From a virus, in the IMG/VR virus record IMGVR_UViG_3300050821_009100, positions 1 to 32,543 of that record: a DNA stretch of 32,543 nt; one strand, 5' to 3'. Numbering within the stretch: position 1 is the first letter of the stretch; every line of letters begins with the position of its first letter. The notes under the pieces are model-generated. The model did no database searches, had not been told where the DNA came from, and saw only the letters and a list, made by a program, of their open reading frames with translations. Below, piece by piece: positions 6,767 through 14,366 of the stretch. The position numbers and the translations under genes were made by a program.

Positions 6767-6996
6767 CCGTCCCGCCGTCCATCGCGAGAAGAGAAGACTA
6801 CGAAAGAACCGCTACGAAGCCCCTCGTTGAATTCCGCCAGTTGCGCGGCGATCTCGAACAGCGCACTCATCTGTTTCATCTGTATCGACACTAAGCAATT
6901 TTGGAAATCGAGTGCGTCGTTCGGTTGACCGACCCAAGCCTCATGCACTCGATCGTAAGAAGCGCGAGCATGCTCTCGAATCTCTTCGGCCGTCAT
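6763..6996 (-). CDS. Small helical protein, tandem paralogue of the next gene
   Basis: A 77-aa protein starting MTAEEIREHARASYDR with the helix ALFEIAAQLAEFNEGLR near residue 46. The adjacent gene at 6993-7199 begins MTAEEIREEMKRN and carries ALYEIAAQLAELNERFR in the same place. The two are a head-to-tail duplication with ATGA coupling. Function unknown; both look all-helical and soluble. Confidence 0.7.
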   Translation of the reverse strand: MTAEEIREHARASYDRVHEAWVGQPNDALDFQNCLVSIQMKQMSALFEIAAQLAEFNEGLRSGSFVVFSSRDGRRDG

Positions 6997-7199
6997 TTGC
7001 TCACCCGGCGATGAAATCTCTCACTTTTCAGCGGCGCATCGATCAGCCTGAATCGTTCGTTTAATTCCGCCAGTTGTGCGGCGATCTCGTACAGTGCCGA
7101 ATACAACAGGGTAGTCAACATCTCTCCTCTGTCCGGATTTTGAATTCTGATAGCTTCGACGTTGCGTTTCATTTCCTCGCGGATCTCTTCGGCCGTCAT
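6993..7199 (-). CDS. Small helical protein, tandem paralogue of the previous gene
   Basis: A 68-aa protein from the ATG at 7199, which overlaps the upstream stop as ATGA. It shares the MTAEEIRE start and the EIAAQLAELNE helix with the gene at 6763-6996. A longer reading from 7415 would overlap the membrane gene at 7196-7423 in another frame and is not supported. The C-terminus is basic (SERFHRRVSK). Function unknown. Confidence 0.7.
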   Translation of the reverse strand: MTAEEIREEMKRNVEAIRIQNPDRGEMLTTLLYSALYEIAAQLAELNERFRLIDAPLKSERFHRRVSK

Positions 7200-7423
7200 T
7201 CGCTCGCCCCATGAAAAAATCCCAACACGTTCGCGGACGCGACACAGATCACCACTACGATGAATTCCAAGATAGGAAGTCTTGGAAGCACCAACGCAAT
7301 CACAATGATCGGCAGAAGGTAACCAGCTAGCGTCCACACGAATGACCTCGTAATCCTCACAATGAAAGGGGAAGAATGGAAAAACCGTGTCAGAATAGGC
7401 ACAGGCAACACGCAAAGTGTCAC
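7196..7423 (-). CDS. Small membrane protein with two hydrophobic helices
   Basis: The last 47 residues are strongly hydrophobic: TLAGYLLPIIVIALVLP, then LEFIVVVICVASANVLG, ending FFHGASE. The N-terminus is uncertain. The GTG at 7423 gives 75 aa, while a GTG near 7336 behind ACGAGG would give about 47 aa covering just the two helices. The stop overlaps the next ATG. Function is unknown; a small holin or envelope protein is possible. Confidence 0.6.
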   Translation of the reverse strand: MTLCVLPVPILTRFFHSSPFIVRITRSFVWTLAGYLLPIIVIALVLPRLPILEFIVVVICVASANVLGFFHGASE

Positions 7424-7557
7424 GCCGAAAACCGCGGACGCCGGTCCGGTTTCATCCTATGGGGAAAGTAAACCGGATCCGGTTCCGCGAGTTTGCTCTA
7501 GGCGATGACTTCGCGACCTCCTTTCCTCACCGCGTTTCGAACGGCAACCAAGAAAAA
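7424..7557. other. Noncoding gap with an orphan ribosome binding site and a palindrome
   Basis: No convincing gene fits here. On the leftward strand the gap has a perfect AAAGGAGGT (7516-7524), but no start codon follows at the right distance and the frame stops after a few codons. A 14-bp perfect palindrome, AACCGGATCCGGTT, lies at 7470-7483. This may be a decayed gene or a control element. Confidence 0.6.
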
Positions 7558-7731
7558 TCAGGCATTCATCTCGCGATAGATTTCGACCTGGCGCGCGAGA
7601 ATGAACGTGCGCGGTTCGAGCTCGAGCTCATGGAACGGCCGCGTATCGTCCGGATGTTCACGGCGATATTCTTCAAGAGCCTGGTGGAAAGCTTCGGTGT
7701 GTTGGGTGGGACTTCCCCATTCGAGTGTCAC
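7558..7731 (-). CDS. 57-aa acidic protein with GTG start
   Basis: The GTG at 7731 overlaps the upstream stop as GTGA. The protein starts MTLEWGSPTQHTEAFHQAL and runs EEYRREHPDD, then alternates charged residues (HELELEPRTFILARQVEIYREMNA). It is mostly helical and acidic. It fits the coupled operon in spacing and codon use. Function unknown. Confidence 0.6.
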   Translation of the reverse strand: MTLEWGSPTQHTEAFHQALEEYRREHPDDTRPFHELELEPRTFILARQVEIYREMNA

Positions 7732-8006
7732 TTAGCACCGCCTACTACTGCATAGAAGTGCCAAACGAAAATGTCGTCTTGAACGGTGCCAATATATTCA
7801 GCATTCGAAGCATCGAACGGATGCCCGGTGCCAACGCACAACACTTTCACCGGAAGTTTTGCCGATACATCCGGACCAACTTCAACCCAGAGGCACGGGC
7901 GGTGCTGCATCTGCACAGTAAGAAATCGGTGAGCGCGAGGAATCTCAATTTGCTGGACGTCTTTGATAGCAAGCGGAAACTTCCAAATCGTGCGCGCAGT
8001 GCTCAT
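7728..8006 (-). CDS. DUF7352-like small beta-rich protein
   Basis: A 92-aa protein with IWKFPLAIKDVQQIEIPRAH at the start, FLTVQMQHRPCLWVEV in the middle and VGTGHPF, YIGTVQ and FVWHFY toward the end. This strand-rich pattern with GTGHP and WHFY matches my recollection of the DUF7352 phage family. Function unknown. The start overlaps the upstream stop as ATGA. Confidence 0.7.
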   Translation of the reverse strand: MSTARTIWKFPLAIKDVQQIEIPRAHRFLTVQMQHRPCLWVEVGPDVSAKLPVKVLCVGTGHPFDASNAEYIGTVQDDIFVWHFYAVVGGAK

Positions 8007-8263
8007 TCGGCACCGCCGGCGAGAAAATGAGTGAGCGGGGACCCAAGTCGACTAAGGTCGGTTTTACGCGTGAAAGCAACCGCTCTAACGGTACCGTCCC
8101 GGTCGGGCGCTCCGTACCGATACGTGCGTTCGTTTATATGGGGTGTAGGTGTCGCGCGATCATAGGCGCGGAATTTTTCACAGGGTAGCTGTGATACCGT
8201 GGGCTCGATTCCGGAATCAGCGGGGCGCTCCGGAATGGGTGCGGTGTGGCGTGCTCGCGCCAT
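8003..8263 (-). CDS. Putative first gene of the leftward operon, unknown
   Basis: An 86-aa protein from the ATG at 8263, behind GAGGAAGT. Its stop overlaps the next start as ATGA, which supports it. The sequence is basic and Pro/Arg-rich without a clear fold. It lies just downstream of the tRNA fragment at 8335-8379, so the coding claim is weaker than for its neighbours. An overlapping frame reading VAQRLEQ through the tRNA fragment was rejected. Confidence 0.45.
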   Translation of the reverse strand: MARARHTAPIPERPADSGIEPTVSQLPCEKFRAYDRATPTPHINERTYRYGAPDRDGTVRAVAFTRKTDLSRLGSPLTHFLAGGAE

Positions 8264-8650
<387 letters not shown>

Positions 8651-8731
8651 ACTTAATTGGGTTCCTTTGGTACCGTCGACGCGCCGCGGAAACGGGCGCA
8701 TTCTGGTGATGTAAGGCGGGGGAGGGTTTTC

Positions 8732-9478
8732 ATGCGTAATAGTGCAATTACACTTTTGATGCTTTTCGCGCTCGGATCCGCGGCCGCGGCGCAACAGTGT
8801 TCCGATGGCTATAGCTGGAACGGAAACGGTTGCGTCGCCAACCAAAACCGCGGCGCACTGCAAACCGTTCTCAACCAAATGGCGCCCGGTTGCCATGGAT
8901 CCATTCAGGCCTATATCACTTCCTCCGAAACCGGTCCGGTCGTTCACGATCGTTTGGGAGCGCGCGTCAACGCCGGCGATCCGCTTACCTCTGCTGCTTT
9001 TGTTCAGGCAACCGAAAACGTGATGCGAGTCTTCAAGACGGAATTCCCCGGCCGTGAAACTACGATCGCGCTCGCGGCCGCGAACGAAATAAACGCTTGG
9101 GCCATCACCGGTCAAAACGGTTGGGTGTGCGTACCGACCGCAATGGTTTCATTCATGGGAAACGAAGACGAAATCGCATTCATGGTGGCGCACGAACTTG
9201 GTCATACCGTCGACGACGAGTGCCGCGCGCGCACTCAAATCACGCGCGAGAATCAGACGGTGTGCGAGATCCGCGCCGACGAAATCGGCTACCGGCTTTT
9301 GCGCACGGCCGGCTATTCCCCGTACGCGGCCGCGGGCATGTTCGGCAAACTCGAAATGTATCTTGGTGACACCAGCACCGGCATCAACGGATTTTTCCGG
9401 CAACTCTCGATCGATCACCCCATCACACCGAAGCGAATCGAGAACATGCGGCGCTTACTGGCAGCAGAGGCGCGCTAA
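8732..9478 (+). CDS. Secreted M48-like zinc metallopeptidase
   Basis: The ATG at 8732 follows GGAGGG at the right distance and gives 248 aa. Residues 1-20 form a Sec signal peptide (MRNSAITLLMLFALGSAAAAQ). The zinc site is HELGH (in AFMVAHELGHTVDDE), with a downstream EIRADEIGYRL supplying the usual third ligand Glu and Asp of M48-type gluzincins. Several Cys residues suggest disulphides, consistent with export. It is alone on the plus strand and its stop shares bases with the convergent gene's stop (CTAA). It could process virion or envelope proteins, aid entry or lysis, or be a lysogenic conversion factor. Confidence 0.8.
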   Translation: MRNSAITLLMLFALGSAAAAQQCSDGYSWNGNGCVANQNRGALQTVLNQMAPGCHGSIQAYITSSETGPVVHDRLGARVNAGDPLTSAAFVQATENVMRVFKTEFPGRETTIALAAANEINAWAITGQNGWVCVPTAMVSFMGNEDEIAFMVAHELGHTVDDECRARTQITRENQTVCEIRADEIGYRLLRTAGYSPYAAAGMFGKLEMYLGDTSTGINGFFRQLSIDHPITPKRIENMRRLLAAEAR

Positions 9479-9714
9479 AGGACCGGCGGCGGCGGATTCT
9501 GGAAAATCGATAGATCCGGTCTATATACCCAGAGTTTTTGATTGTTCCACGGAGAATTTTCGTCCTGGTCGTACAGGGTTTCATGCGGGACTATCCCAAG
9601 ATGCCCCGCTCTGAAAGCACAACAAAGAAACCCATCACCATTTGGTAAAACCCATCGGCAGAAATCGGTCATACTGCTCGCCCACGGGTGATTGTGTTTC
9701 TCGGAAAATTTCAT
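9475..9714 (-). CDS. Small Cys/His protein, paralogue of the gene at 1262-1483
   Basis: A 79-aa protein from the ATG at 9714 (ATGA overlap with the upstream stop). Shared with the 73-aa protein at 1262-1483 are MKF-EK, a Cys then GDGFLCC, R-GH, PHETL-DQ and a C-terminal YRPDL. A longer reading from 9801 would run into the gene at 9711-9917 and is not preferred. A small metal-binding protein of unknown function. Confidence 0.65.
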   Translation of the reverse strand: MKFSEKHNHPWASSMTDFCRWVLPNGDGFLCCAFRAGHLGIVPHETLYDQDENSPWNNQKLWVYRPDLSIFQNPPPPVL

Positions 9715-9917
9715 CTTGCGGGGGTTGCTTCCAGGAATGCCAGGGTACGGATTCGCTCTTCGATGAACGACATTCGTTCCAGTTGGGATAACGCTTCCCA
9801 AATATCTTTTGCAAGTGTGATCGATCGCCAGGCCAACCGTTCTAGGCGCTGTACGCGATCGATCAGTTGCCTGTCTTTCTCGCTAAGATCGTCCACGGAT
9901 GAGCCGCATTCTATCAA
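9711..9917 (-). CDS. Small helical protein next to integrase
   Basis: Up to 68 aa from a TTG at 9917, or about 61 aa from a GTG seven codons later; the start is uncertain because no clear ribosome binding site is seen. It is almost entirely helical (DRQLIDRVQRLERLAW, then LSQLERMSFIEERIRTLAFLE), probably a coiled coil. It begins 5 bases after the integrase stop and is coupled to the gene downstream. A role with integration or excision is possible but not shown. Confidence 0.55.
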   Translation of the reverse strand: MIECGSSVDDLSEKDRQLIDRVQRLERLAWRSITLAKDIWEALSQLERMSFIEERIRTLAFLEATPAR

Positions 9918-9922
9918 AAAGT

Positions 9923-11032
9923 TTATTGCACGTTCGGCCGGCGAATCGGTTGACCGAATCCCACCACACCCTGAGGTTTCTTTGCCGGCTTACGATCCAG
10001 TGCGAGCACCCCTTCAAGTTTTGATTTCATGCGAATGTGGGAGTAAGTATCCAGCATCTTTTTCGAGACGTGTCCGGCTAGCTCAATCACGGTGCGCTCA
10101 CTCACGTTTTCATCCTCGAGCAGTCGCGTAATCACGTGGTGCCGTAAATCGTACATGCGCAACGTGGGCATGCCGGCAGCCTTGCGCAACTTGTCCCAAG
10201 CTTTTTTCCAACTGGTTTGCGGTTTGGTCGGATCCGCGTCGCCAGTAGGGGAAGGAGCTCGATGCGGCAACAAGTAGTGATCCCCCTCAACCGCACCGAG
10301 CTCCCTTGCGCGCTGCGACAACTTTTTGACCGCTTCGCCGGCGGTTTCATTCAACGGAATGGTGCGCACCCGGTACTGATTTTTCGCACCATCAGAAACG
10401 GTGATCGTACCGTACGGCGACGCCGGACCGGGCTCGAGCTCCACATCTCGCAATCGCAACATCCGAATTTCGCCAGGGCCGGCGGTTGTGTTCGCAGTAA
10501 TCAGCGAACACAGATACGCAACCTGCCAGCGCGGTTTCGACATCGCGGTTTGGAACAATACCGTTTCCTCGGTTTCCGACAACGCACGCCCGGCTTTCGC
10601 CCGTGGCATCGGCAATGGTTTGTAGTACGGCGCGATCGGCGCCCACAATGCCGCGCGCGTCAAAATCTGGGAAAGGGTATTGAGTTCGTGATTCACGCGC
10701 GACGGGCCGGCCTTGCGTTTCCAGCCGACACCCTCAGAGCGAAGCTTCTGGTACTGCTCTAAATGACCGATATGAATTTCGGCCAGGGTGAGCGAACCGA
10801 AAAACACTTCCAACCGCTTCAAATTTTTCTCGTACTCGGAAAGCGAAGCCGGGCCGATCGTTCGTTTGTGCGTATCGAGCCAGACCCGTGACGCTTCCAT
10901 AAATCCGAGACGAGCCAACGTACCAGGCTCAATCATTGAGTCCCGCGACCGTTTGCAAGCCGGACAATCTTTGTGACCGGCGGAATGTTGTACCAGAGGT
11001 AAAAAGGGTGAACTACCAGAGAAACGGTGCAT
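9923..11032 (-). CDS. int: Tyrosine-type site-specific integrase
   Basis: 369 aa, normal for a phage integrase. The N-terminus carries a HKDCPAC motif, then a core-binding domain (SLSEYEKNLKRLEVFFG) near residues 60-85. Catalytic features are Arg in GPGEIRML, YDLRHHVITRLL (YxxR in place of HxxR, a common variant), AGHVSKKM with the second His, and the nucleophile Tyr in DTYSHIR. This enzyme would integrate the circular genome into the host chromosome. The tRNA half at 8335-8379 is the best attachment candidate, about 1.5 kb beyond its 3' end. Confidence 0.9.
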   Translation of the reverse strand: MHRFSGSSPFLPLVQHSAGHKDCPACKRSRDSMIEPGTLARLGFMEASRVWLDTHKRTIGPASLSEYEKNLKRLEVFFGSLTLAEIHIGHLEQYQKLRSEGVGWKRKAGPSRVNHELNTLSQILTRAALWAPIAPYYKPLPMPRAKAGRALSETEETVLFQTAMSKPRWQVAYLCSLITANTTAGPGEIRMLRLRDVELEPGPASPYGTITVSDGAKNQYRVRTIPLNETAGEAVKKLSQRARELGAVEGDHYLLPHRAPSPTGDADPTKPQTSWKKAWDKLRKAAGMPTLRMYDLRHHVITRLLEDENVSERTVIELAGHVSKKMLDTYSHIRMKSKLEGVLALDRKPAKKPQGVVGFGQPIRRPNVQ

Positions 11033-11162
11033 GCAAAATACTCGGGGCCTGAAGGTGACAAAAGCGTGGGGAGGGTTTTTTTACAAATTCAGAACAGCAT
11101 ATCCGGCGGCGCAACCGGCGCGTTCTTGACTTTAAGGTAAACCCTGTAGGGGGTTTCGCCTA

Positions 11163-11222
11163 GTAAAAACGCGGTTCACTGCCGTTTTTACCAATTGACA
11201 GACGCGATGGACGGAGTACTTT
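11163..11222 (+). promoter_or_regulatory. Promoter with adjacent 9-bp inverted repeat
   Basis: A promoter-like pair TTGACA (11195-11200) and TACTTT (11217-11222), spaced 16, points to the small gene at 11271. Three bases upstream of the -35 ends a perfect inverted repeat, GTAAAAACG (11163-11171) with CGTTTTTAC (11183-11191). A second inverted repeat, AAACCC...GGGTTT, lies near 11140-11157. This is a plausible operator, placed between the integrase and an oppositely read gene as in lysogeny switches. Confidence 0.6.
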
Positions 11223-11270
11223 GGTCACCACTTCAGCCCTTGCTCTATTGAGTAGAATTACCCCGCGCCC

Positions 11271-11447
11271 ATGTCACGAAAACCGAAATGTCGGATTCAC
11301 CACATTGATCTAGTCTGCCCCAGGTGTGAGGGATTAAAAGGAATGCGCGCCGCCAAAAAGTCGGTCACGGTGGAACAGTTCAGGGAGTGGGGCAAAAAGG
11401 GCGGCCGGCCGAAAAAGAGCAAAACGCCGGCGCCGCATGAATCTTAA
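11271..11447 (+). CDS. 58-aa basic protein with CxxC and AT-hook-like tail
   Basis: Starts MSRKPKCRIHHIDLVCPRC, so a C-H-H-C-C metal site is likely. It continues with a helix VTVEQFREWGKKG and a GGRPKKSK tail resembling an AT-hook. It follows the promoter and inverted repeat at 11163-11222, diverges from the integrase and shares its stop codon bases (TTAA) with the convergent gene at 11444. Position and basic tail suggest a DNA-binding regulator, but no repressor fold is recognised. Confidence 0.6.
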   Translation: MSRKPKCRIHHIDLVCPRCEGLKGMRAAKKSVTVEQFREWGKKGGRPKKSKTPAPHES

Positions 11448-11860
11448 CCGCCTATCTGTTTCAGGTACCCCAAGGTTGTTTCAGGCGCGATCGTCACCGC
11501 CAGATCGCGAGAAAGCCAGGTAGCAACCTGACGCGCGTATTTGTTGGGATCGTTGTCATCATCAGACGGCGCGTAGATATCGAAAAAATTCCGCAACGTC
11601 GATTCATCGGTGAGGTTGTGCGACCCGCCAAGCTTGGCTTTGATATCGTTCAGCAGTGCTAGCCAGCCATCCGCCATCGTAGTGAATACCCGGTAACCGC
11701 CGGCGTCGACCGGCACCAGCAGCCCCGGCATCGGTCGAAGGTTGCCAGGGTTGCGATTGCGCCAGGCAACCGACCCGCGCGGATATCGGGGATCGACACC
11801 AGGCGGAACCCACCCTTCGAACCGGTGAATCGAATCGGCTAGTGCTTCAATGAGTGTCAC
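11444..11860 (-). CDS. Lytic-transglycosylase-like protein
   Basis: 138 aa from a GTG at 11860. The segment ALADSIHRFEG, with a Glu in the usual catalytic place, is followed by RNRNPGNLR, GGYRVFTTMADGWLALL and a C-terminal IYAPSDDDNDPNKYARQVA. This is the layout of phage virion-associated transglycosylase-like domains. The protein at 26115-26678 has the same order of motifs plus a membrane anchor. This copy lacks signal and anchor, so it may act as the endolysin or be delivered by another route. Confidence 0.7.
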   Translation of the reverse strand: MTLIEALADSIHRFEGWVPPGVDPRYPRGSVAWRNRNPGNLRPMPGLLVPVDAGGYRVFTTMADGWLALLNDIKAKLGGSHNLTDESTLRNFFDIYAPSDDDNDPNKYARQVATWLSRDLAVTIAPETTLGYLKQIGG

Positions 11861-11981
11861 GTTTTTTGGAAAACTCGCGATCTATCATTTTTCGCACCGT
11901 TAGCCGGTTCCGATAGAAAGGCATCAGCTTTCGCCAGAGTGCGCGGCGCGCTTTCTGTCTGGCAGCTTTCTCGGCTTTCAT
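11847..11981 (-). CDS. 44-aa highly basic peptide
   Basis: The ATG at 11981 overlaps the upstream stop (ATGA). The peptide begins MKAEKAARQKARRALW, continues RKLMPFYRNRLTVRKMIDREF and ends SKKRDTH. About a third of the residues are Lys or Arg. It overlaps the start of the next gene by 15 bases. Nucleic-acid binding or structural DNA condensation is possible. No family recognised. Confidence 0.55.
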   Translation of the reverse strand: MKAEKAARQKARRALWRKLMPFYRNRLTVRKMIDREFSKKRDTH

Positions 11982-12400
11982 GCGGTTACAGGTGCGCTCG
12001 GTGCCGGACCAATCGGTAACGGTTTGCCGGCCGTTTGCACGGTGCCAGGATCGAGCGAGTTCAACAGATCCGCGACACCACCGGTGATCTCTTCGCATGC
12101 CTTGGTAAATGCCGCTTCGTTGGCGATCTTGTGACCGCTAACGAGCTCCGATGTGCGGATGATATTCGCGACCAGGGGAGTAGCCGCGGCGAGCTTGGCG
12201 GGCCCCGTACCGGTGCCAGTAAGCAACGCTTCGGCGCTCACCACCACTTGCCCAATTGAAGTGAAATCATCTTTCACCGTGTTCACGGTTTGCACGGTTG
12301 TGGCGCTCGATCCAAAGAACGGCGCGACCAGGGGAAAAATTCCGGTGATGACGGCGATTCCTTGCGCCAGCACCGAACCCAACTTTTTCAAAAACGTCAT
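11978..12400 (-). CDS. Membrane-associated protein of unknown role
   Basis: 140 aa from the ATG at 12400 behind AAAGGAAAG. The first 30 residues (MTFLKKLGSVLAQGIAVITG, then IFPLVAPFFG) form a basic start and one hydrophobic helix; the rest is Thr/Ala-rich and helical with a proline-rich end. A small membrane protein of the lysis or virion type. It sits upstream of the transglycosylase-like gene, which would fit a lysis cassette, but no holin family is recognised. Confidence 0.65.
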   Translation of the reverse strand: MTFLKKLGSVLAQGIAVITGIFPLVAPFFGSSATTVQTVNTVKDDFTSIGQVVVSAEALLTGTGTGPAKLAAATPLVANIIRTSELVSGHKIANEAAFTKACEEITGGVADLLNSLDPGTVQTAGKPLPIGPAPSAPVTA

Positions 12401-12464
12401 ACGCTTTCCTTTCGGATACATCGCAGCTAGAAAACTGTGGATCCGTTCGAATAAGCCGGACACG

Positions 12465-12656
12465 TCATCGCCGGCGATCGCGAGAGCCATTCCCGGAATG
12501 CTTTTTATTCTTGCGACATTCCCGGCAACGTTTGGGTTCGTTCTGAAAACCCTGTTCCGCGTAAAACTGTTGTTCGCTAGCCGACCAGCTGAAATCGGCT
12601 CTACACTCCACACACTTCAAAATTTTGTCTTCCCTTACCGTTGCGATCCCCGTCAT
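12465..12656 (-). CDS. Zinc-ribbon protein (probable zf-trcl family)
   Basis: 63 aa with KCVECRADFSWSASEQQFY, then GFQNEPKRCRECRK and a basic tail. Two CxxC pairs around a Trp and 'EQQFYAEQGF' are diagnostic of the small stand-alone zinc ribbon often annotated as a probable zinc-ribbon domain (zf-trcl). Function is generally unknown. The start lies just downstream of two hairpins in the gap 12657-12752. Confidence 0.8.
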   Translation of the reverse strand: MTGIATVREDKILKCVECRADFSWSASEQQFYAEQGFQNEPKRCRECRKNKKHSGNGSRDRRR

Positions 12657-12661
12657 TGCTT

Positions 12662-12713
12662 TTCAGTTGCGAGAAACTGAGTTAAGAGAGGCGCCGCACT
12701 TGCGTCCGGCGCC
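12662..12713. promoter_or_regulatory. Two hairpins in front of the zinc-ribbon gene
   Basis: TCAGTT pairs with AACTGA near 12663-12680, and GGCGCCG (12690-12696) pairs with CGGCGCC (12707-12713) around a 10-base loop. In the leftward transcript both lie between the stop of the 450-aa gene and the zinc-ribbon start. There is no U-tract. Like the other gap hairpins here, they may mark RNA processing or control translation. Confidence 0.6.
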
Positions 12714-12752
12714 GTACCTCCGCTCTGATTCCTCGCTACTCCTTTCGAGCAA

Positions 12753-14105
12753 CTAGTTTGGTTTTACAGGCGTCACCGCTTCGGTTCCGGTGATTGGTTC
12801 CGATGCGGCCTTACTGTACTTTAAAAATTCGCGAATGAATTCCTGCAAGCGCGGTAGGTTTTGCAAAGCCGGTTGCAAAACCGTGCGCGTCTGAAACAAC
12901 TCGGTGAGTCCCTTTTCCCCGAGCCCGGCGAGATACGCGCTCAATCGCTGGTCTAGCCGATCGAGAAACAAATAAACTTCTTCCGCGGCCTCTGCCGTCG
13001 ACAACGGTTCGCGCAGGATTTCAATTATTTTTGACTCGATGAACTCAAGGGGCGGGCCTGGCATATGAGCTCCGTTCTGTTGAACCGGTTGCGCCCCATT
13101 CGCCGGCGGTTGCATGATCGTCGGATTCGGTGCACCAGGCGGAAGTACACCAGGTGCACCAGGTGGAAGCGACGGCGGCGCTTGACCGGTACGCATCACC
13201 ACGTCCCGTTGTGCTTCCATTCCCATGCGCCACTCGCGCAACGCATCGCCGGCAAAGCCAGCAATTTGCGGCAAGGAACGAACCAGTTCGGCGCCGGTCG
13301 ACATCGCCGGACCGGAAGGCGGTGGATTCACCACGCGCTCGAGTGCGGTCGAAATGATCTTCTCAACCAGGGGATTTTGCGCAGCCGCGGGATTCATTGC
13401 GGTCATCAAGGTTTGAAAGACCGTGAGCATTCGCGCCATCGACTCAAGCGGATCCGGCGGATTCATGGCGCGCGCCATCATCACCCGCATAAACTCGCGC
13501 GTGACGTCATCACCCCCGCCACCGCCGGCGCTCAACCGTTGCACCACATCCGATGCACCACGTAACGCATTGATTGCGACGTTCACCGCTTCCCCTTCAC
13601 GGTTCGCAACCAGTTGCATCGCAGTTTTCGCAACATCACTGTTTCCGGCATCACTGTTTGCCGGCGTCACGGTTGGGCCGGATCCAGATTCCGCGAAAAT
13701 GCCCGGTTGGGTATTTTTTGCCGGGCCATCGAACCGCATCCGTTCTTGTGCGACCCATTGCGGACCGTTTTTCAAAATGAGGCGGTAGGTACCACCGCCG
13801 TATTTCTGAAACAACGCGAATTCAAACTCTTCTCGATTGCGCAATTCGACTTGCGAACCATCCGGCATCGCCATGAACCGCGCACACTTCTCGATCGGCA
13901 TTGAAGGGCCGGTTTCCGCGAGAATTCGGTAGATGTAGAGCAGATGACGGTCAGGAGGGGAGCCCCAATCGACAGGAAGCCGCGACAAATAGTCGAAGAG
14001 GCTCTTATTGGTGGGATCGTTCGAGGAATCAGCAGGAAGAACGCGGGTTTCCGTGGTTTTGACCACGGTCCGATTGATTTCGGGGAGATCGGCAGCAGTT
14101 TTCAC
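12753..14105 (-). CDS. Large protein of unknown function, first gene of a leftward block
   Basis: 450 aa from a GTG at 14105 with GGGAG about 10 bases upstream; a TTG at 14138 is an alternative. The N-terminal 120 residues look globular (SLFDYLSRLPVDW, FEFALFQKYGGGTYRLIL). The middle is Ala/Met-rich and helical (REFMRVMMARAMNPP, then MARMLTVFQTLM). Residues about 315-355 are a Pro/Gly/Gln linker (LPPGAPGVLPPGAPNP). The last 100 are helical (FIESKIIEILREPLS, YLFLDRLDQRL). It is driven by the promoter at 14150-14178. The multi-domain, linker-containing layout suggests a structural, scaffolding or membrane-associated assembly protein; no family recognised. Confidence 0.75.
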   Translation of the reverse strand: MKTAADLPEINRTVVKTTETRVLPADSSNDPTNKSLFDYLSRLPVDWGSPPDRHLLYIYRILAETGPSMPIEKCARFMAMPDGSQVELRNREEFEFALFQKYGGGTYRLILKNGPQWVAQERMRFDGPAKNTQPGIFAESGSGPTVTPANSDAGNSDVAKTAMQLVANREGEAVNVAINALRGASDVVQRLSAGGGGGDDVTREFMRVMMARAMNPPDPLESMARMLTVFQTLMTAMNPAAAQNPLVEKIISTALERVVNPPPSGPAMSTGAELVRSLPQIAGFAGDALREWRMGMEAQRDVVMRTGQAPPSLPPGAPGVLPPGAPNPTIMQPPANGAQPVQQNGAHMPGPPLEFIESKIIEILREPLSTAEAAEEVYLFLDRLDQRLSAYLAGLGEKGLTELFQTRTVLQPALQNLPRLQEFIREFLKYSKAASEPITGTEAVTPVKPN

Positions 14106-14149
14106 GCAAACTTGCTCCCGGCACCCACGCAAAGGCAACCGTCACCGGC

Positions 14150-14178
14150 GTTATACAGGTTTTCCACATGGGTTGCAA
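14150..14178 (-). promoter_or_regulatory. Sigma70-type promoter for the gene at 12753-14105
   Basis: On the leftward strand TTGCAA (14178-14173) and TATAAC (14155-14150) are exactly 17 bases apart. Transcription would begin near 14143, about 38 bases before the GTG start. The AGTGCTG repeats lie just upstream of the -35, the usual place for an activator or repressor. Confidence 0.6.
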
Positions 14179-14203
14179 TCAAAAGTACCGCCCGGTGCAC
14201 CAT

Positions 14204-14233
14204 AGTGCTGAACCAGTGCTGAACTTAGTGCTG
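14204..14233. repeat. Three AGTGCTG direct repeats
   Basis: AGTGCTG occurs at 14204, 14215 and 14227, spaced 11 and 12 bases, about one helical turn. Spacing on one face of the helix fits cooperative protein binding, either a transcription regulator or an iteron-binding initiator. Confidence 0.75.
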
Positions 14234-14302
14234 CACTCGCATCGTTGACCCCCCTAGGAACCGTCATGCACAGTGGCAATCGATTCGACTCTCGATATCC
14301 CC

Positions 14303-14366
14303 GCTTCGCGTGGTGCGAATCAAACCGGCCAAAGCGCCCGGTTAACACGCAAACACCACGCGAAGC
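14303..14366. repeat. Nested 13-bp inverted repeat
   Basis: GCTTCGCGTGGTG (14303-14315) pairs perfectly with CACCACGCGAAGC (14354-14366). Inside, AACCGG (14323-14328) pairs with CCGGTT (14338-14343). The whole could extrude as a two-stage cruciform or fold in RNA just before the start of the structural operon at 14393. Confidence 0.8.

Noticed and set aside
7417-7755. 112-codon plus-strand frame
   Set aside because: Opposite the 57-aa gene and the gap; no ribosome binding site and operon context is leftward.
8020-8260. tRNA-like stretches such as GGGCTCGATTCC near 8198
   Set aside because: Stems do not close and no acceptor or anticodon arm can be completed.
14160-14168. DnaA box as proof of an origin
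   Set aside because: A single nine-base match inside a promoter spacer is expected by chance often enough; kept only as supporting context.
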